From 4572-123 sp002084545 (GTDB lineage Bacteria; Desulfobacterota; Desulfobacteria; Desulfobacterales; 4572-123): a stretch of 13,374 nt of DNA. The translations under genes were made by a program, and so were the position numbers. Below, piece by piece: positions 13,122 through 13,374 of this stretch. The stretch is from the NCBI GenBank assembly GCA_029939715.1, contig JAOZSJ010000102.1, positions 1 to 13,374 on the forward strand, in the 5' to 3' direction. Numbering within the stretch: the first letter of the stretch is position 1; every line of letters begins with the position of its first letter. The notes beneath the pieces are model-generated. The model ran no database searches and was not told the origin of the DNA. It saw only the letters and a program-made list of their open reading frames with translations.

Positions 13122-13374
13122 ATTTGCCGGCCATCATCGCCGCGATATCGTCTTCAACGGTTCCAATGGGTTTGATGTCGAATTTTTCCACCAGGACATT
13201 GACCACTGCCGGAGACAAAAAGGCCGGCAATGTGGGCCCGAGACGGATACCCTTGACGCCGAGGAAAAGGAGCGCGAGCAGCACCGCCACCGCCTTTTGC
13301 TCGTACCAGGCAATGTCGTAGGAGATGGGCAGGTCATTGATATCGTCAAGGCCGAAGACCTCTTTGAGTTTAAG
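13120..13374 (-). CDS. hcp: hybrid cluster protein (hydroxylamine reductase), C-terminal part
   Basis: 84 codons plus TAA are visible; the rest of the gene lies beyond the right edge. The sequence DLPISYDIAWYEQKAVAVLL (14-33 of the visible part) and the following FLGVKGIRLGPTLPAFLSP (37-55) are highly characteristic of the Hcp C-terminus, as is the ending GTVEDDIAAMMAGK. The glutamate in WYEQK lies 59 residues from the end, where the last glutamate ligand of the hybrid 4Fe-2S-2O cluster sits in Desulfovibrio Hcp. Hcp is a cytoplasmic, anaerobic enzyme now regarded mainly as a nitric oxide reductase; it also reduces hydroxylamine in vitro. The gene converges with the flavoprotein-ArsC gene. 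Confidence 0.93.
   Translation of the reverse strand, partial: LKLKEVFGLDDINDLPISYDIAWYEQKAVAVLLALLFLGVKGIRLGPTLPAFLSPAVVNVLVEKFDIKPIGTVEDDIAAMMAGK

Overview
The window looks like a piece of a Desulfobacterota (sulfate-reducer-type) genome, most likely from the Desulfobacteraceae or a relative. The grounds are two small protein families that I recall as typical of sulfate reducers (DVU0298-like and DVU0772-like), anaerobic redox proteins (a Desulfovibrio-type ferredoxin, an iron-sulfur flavoprotein, hybrid cluster protein Hcp, a rubrerythrin-like protein), FdhD, and a PAS/sigma-54 activator with a cysteine-rich PAS domain. The taxonomic call rests on recalled families, not on a search. A run of 100 N at 11990-12089 marks a scaffold gap.

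Layout. (1) 1-2222, minus strand: a small unknown ORF overlaps fdhD by an ATGA junction, and fdhD is followed 9 bases later by a class III aminotransferase that runs off the left edge. (2) 2283-3420: an AT-rich patch of remnants. It holds a possible leader-peptide unit on the minus strand, the first codons of a Y1/IS200-type transposase, an intact Phd/YefM-family antitoxin with a near-perfect TGTAC-containing operator, a broken toxin, and the N-terminus of a DUF2064 transferase gene. (3) 3516-5826, plus strand: a TIGR02757 (DUF2400) protein and a single-component PAS-AAA-Fis sigma-54 activator. (4) 10651-5885, minus strand: a probable operon of a DVU0772-like protein, a rubrerythrin-like diiron protein, an NADH:rubredoxin-reductase-like flavoprotein, a split YeeE/YedE sulfur transporter, sfsA and a TPR protein. 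A TATAAT box and a 7-bp inverted repeat lie about 200 bases upstream. (5) 11133-13040, plus strand: ferredoxin, a DVU0298-like HEAT-type protein, the gap, then a fusion of an iron-sulfur flavoprotein with a thioredoxin-type arsenate reductase/LMW phosphatase, closed by a hairpin terminator. (6) 13120-end, minus strand: the C-terminus of hcp, convergent with the fusion gene.

How they may work together (inference). The minus-strand operon joins reduced-sulfur movement across the membrane with pyridine-nucleotide-driven electron transfer and a diiron peroxidase-type protein, which suggests a sulfur/oxidative stress module. The plus-strand cluster joins small iron-sulfur and flavin carriers to an ArsC-type phosphatase fold, which suggests a self-contained arsenate reductase or a redox-controlled phosphatase. 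I found no tRNA, rRNA, CRISPR array or complete insertion sequence.
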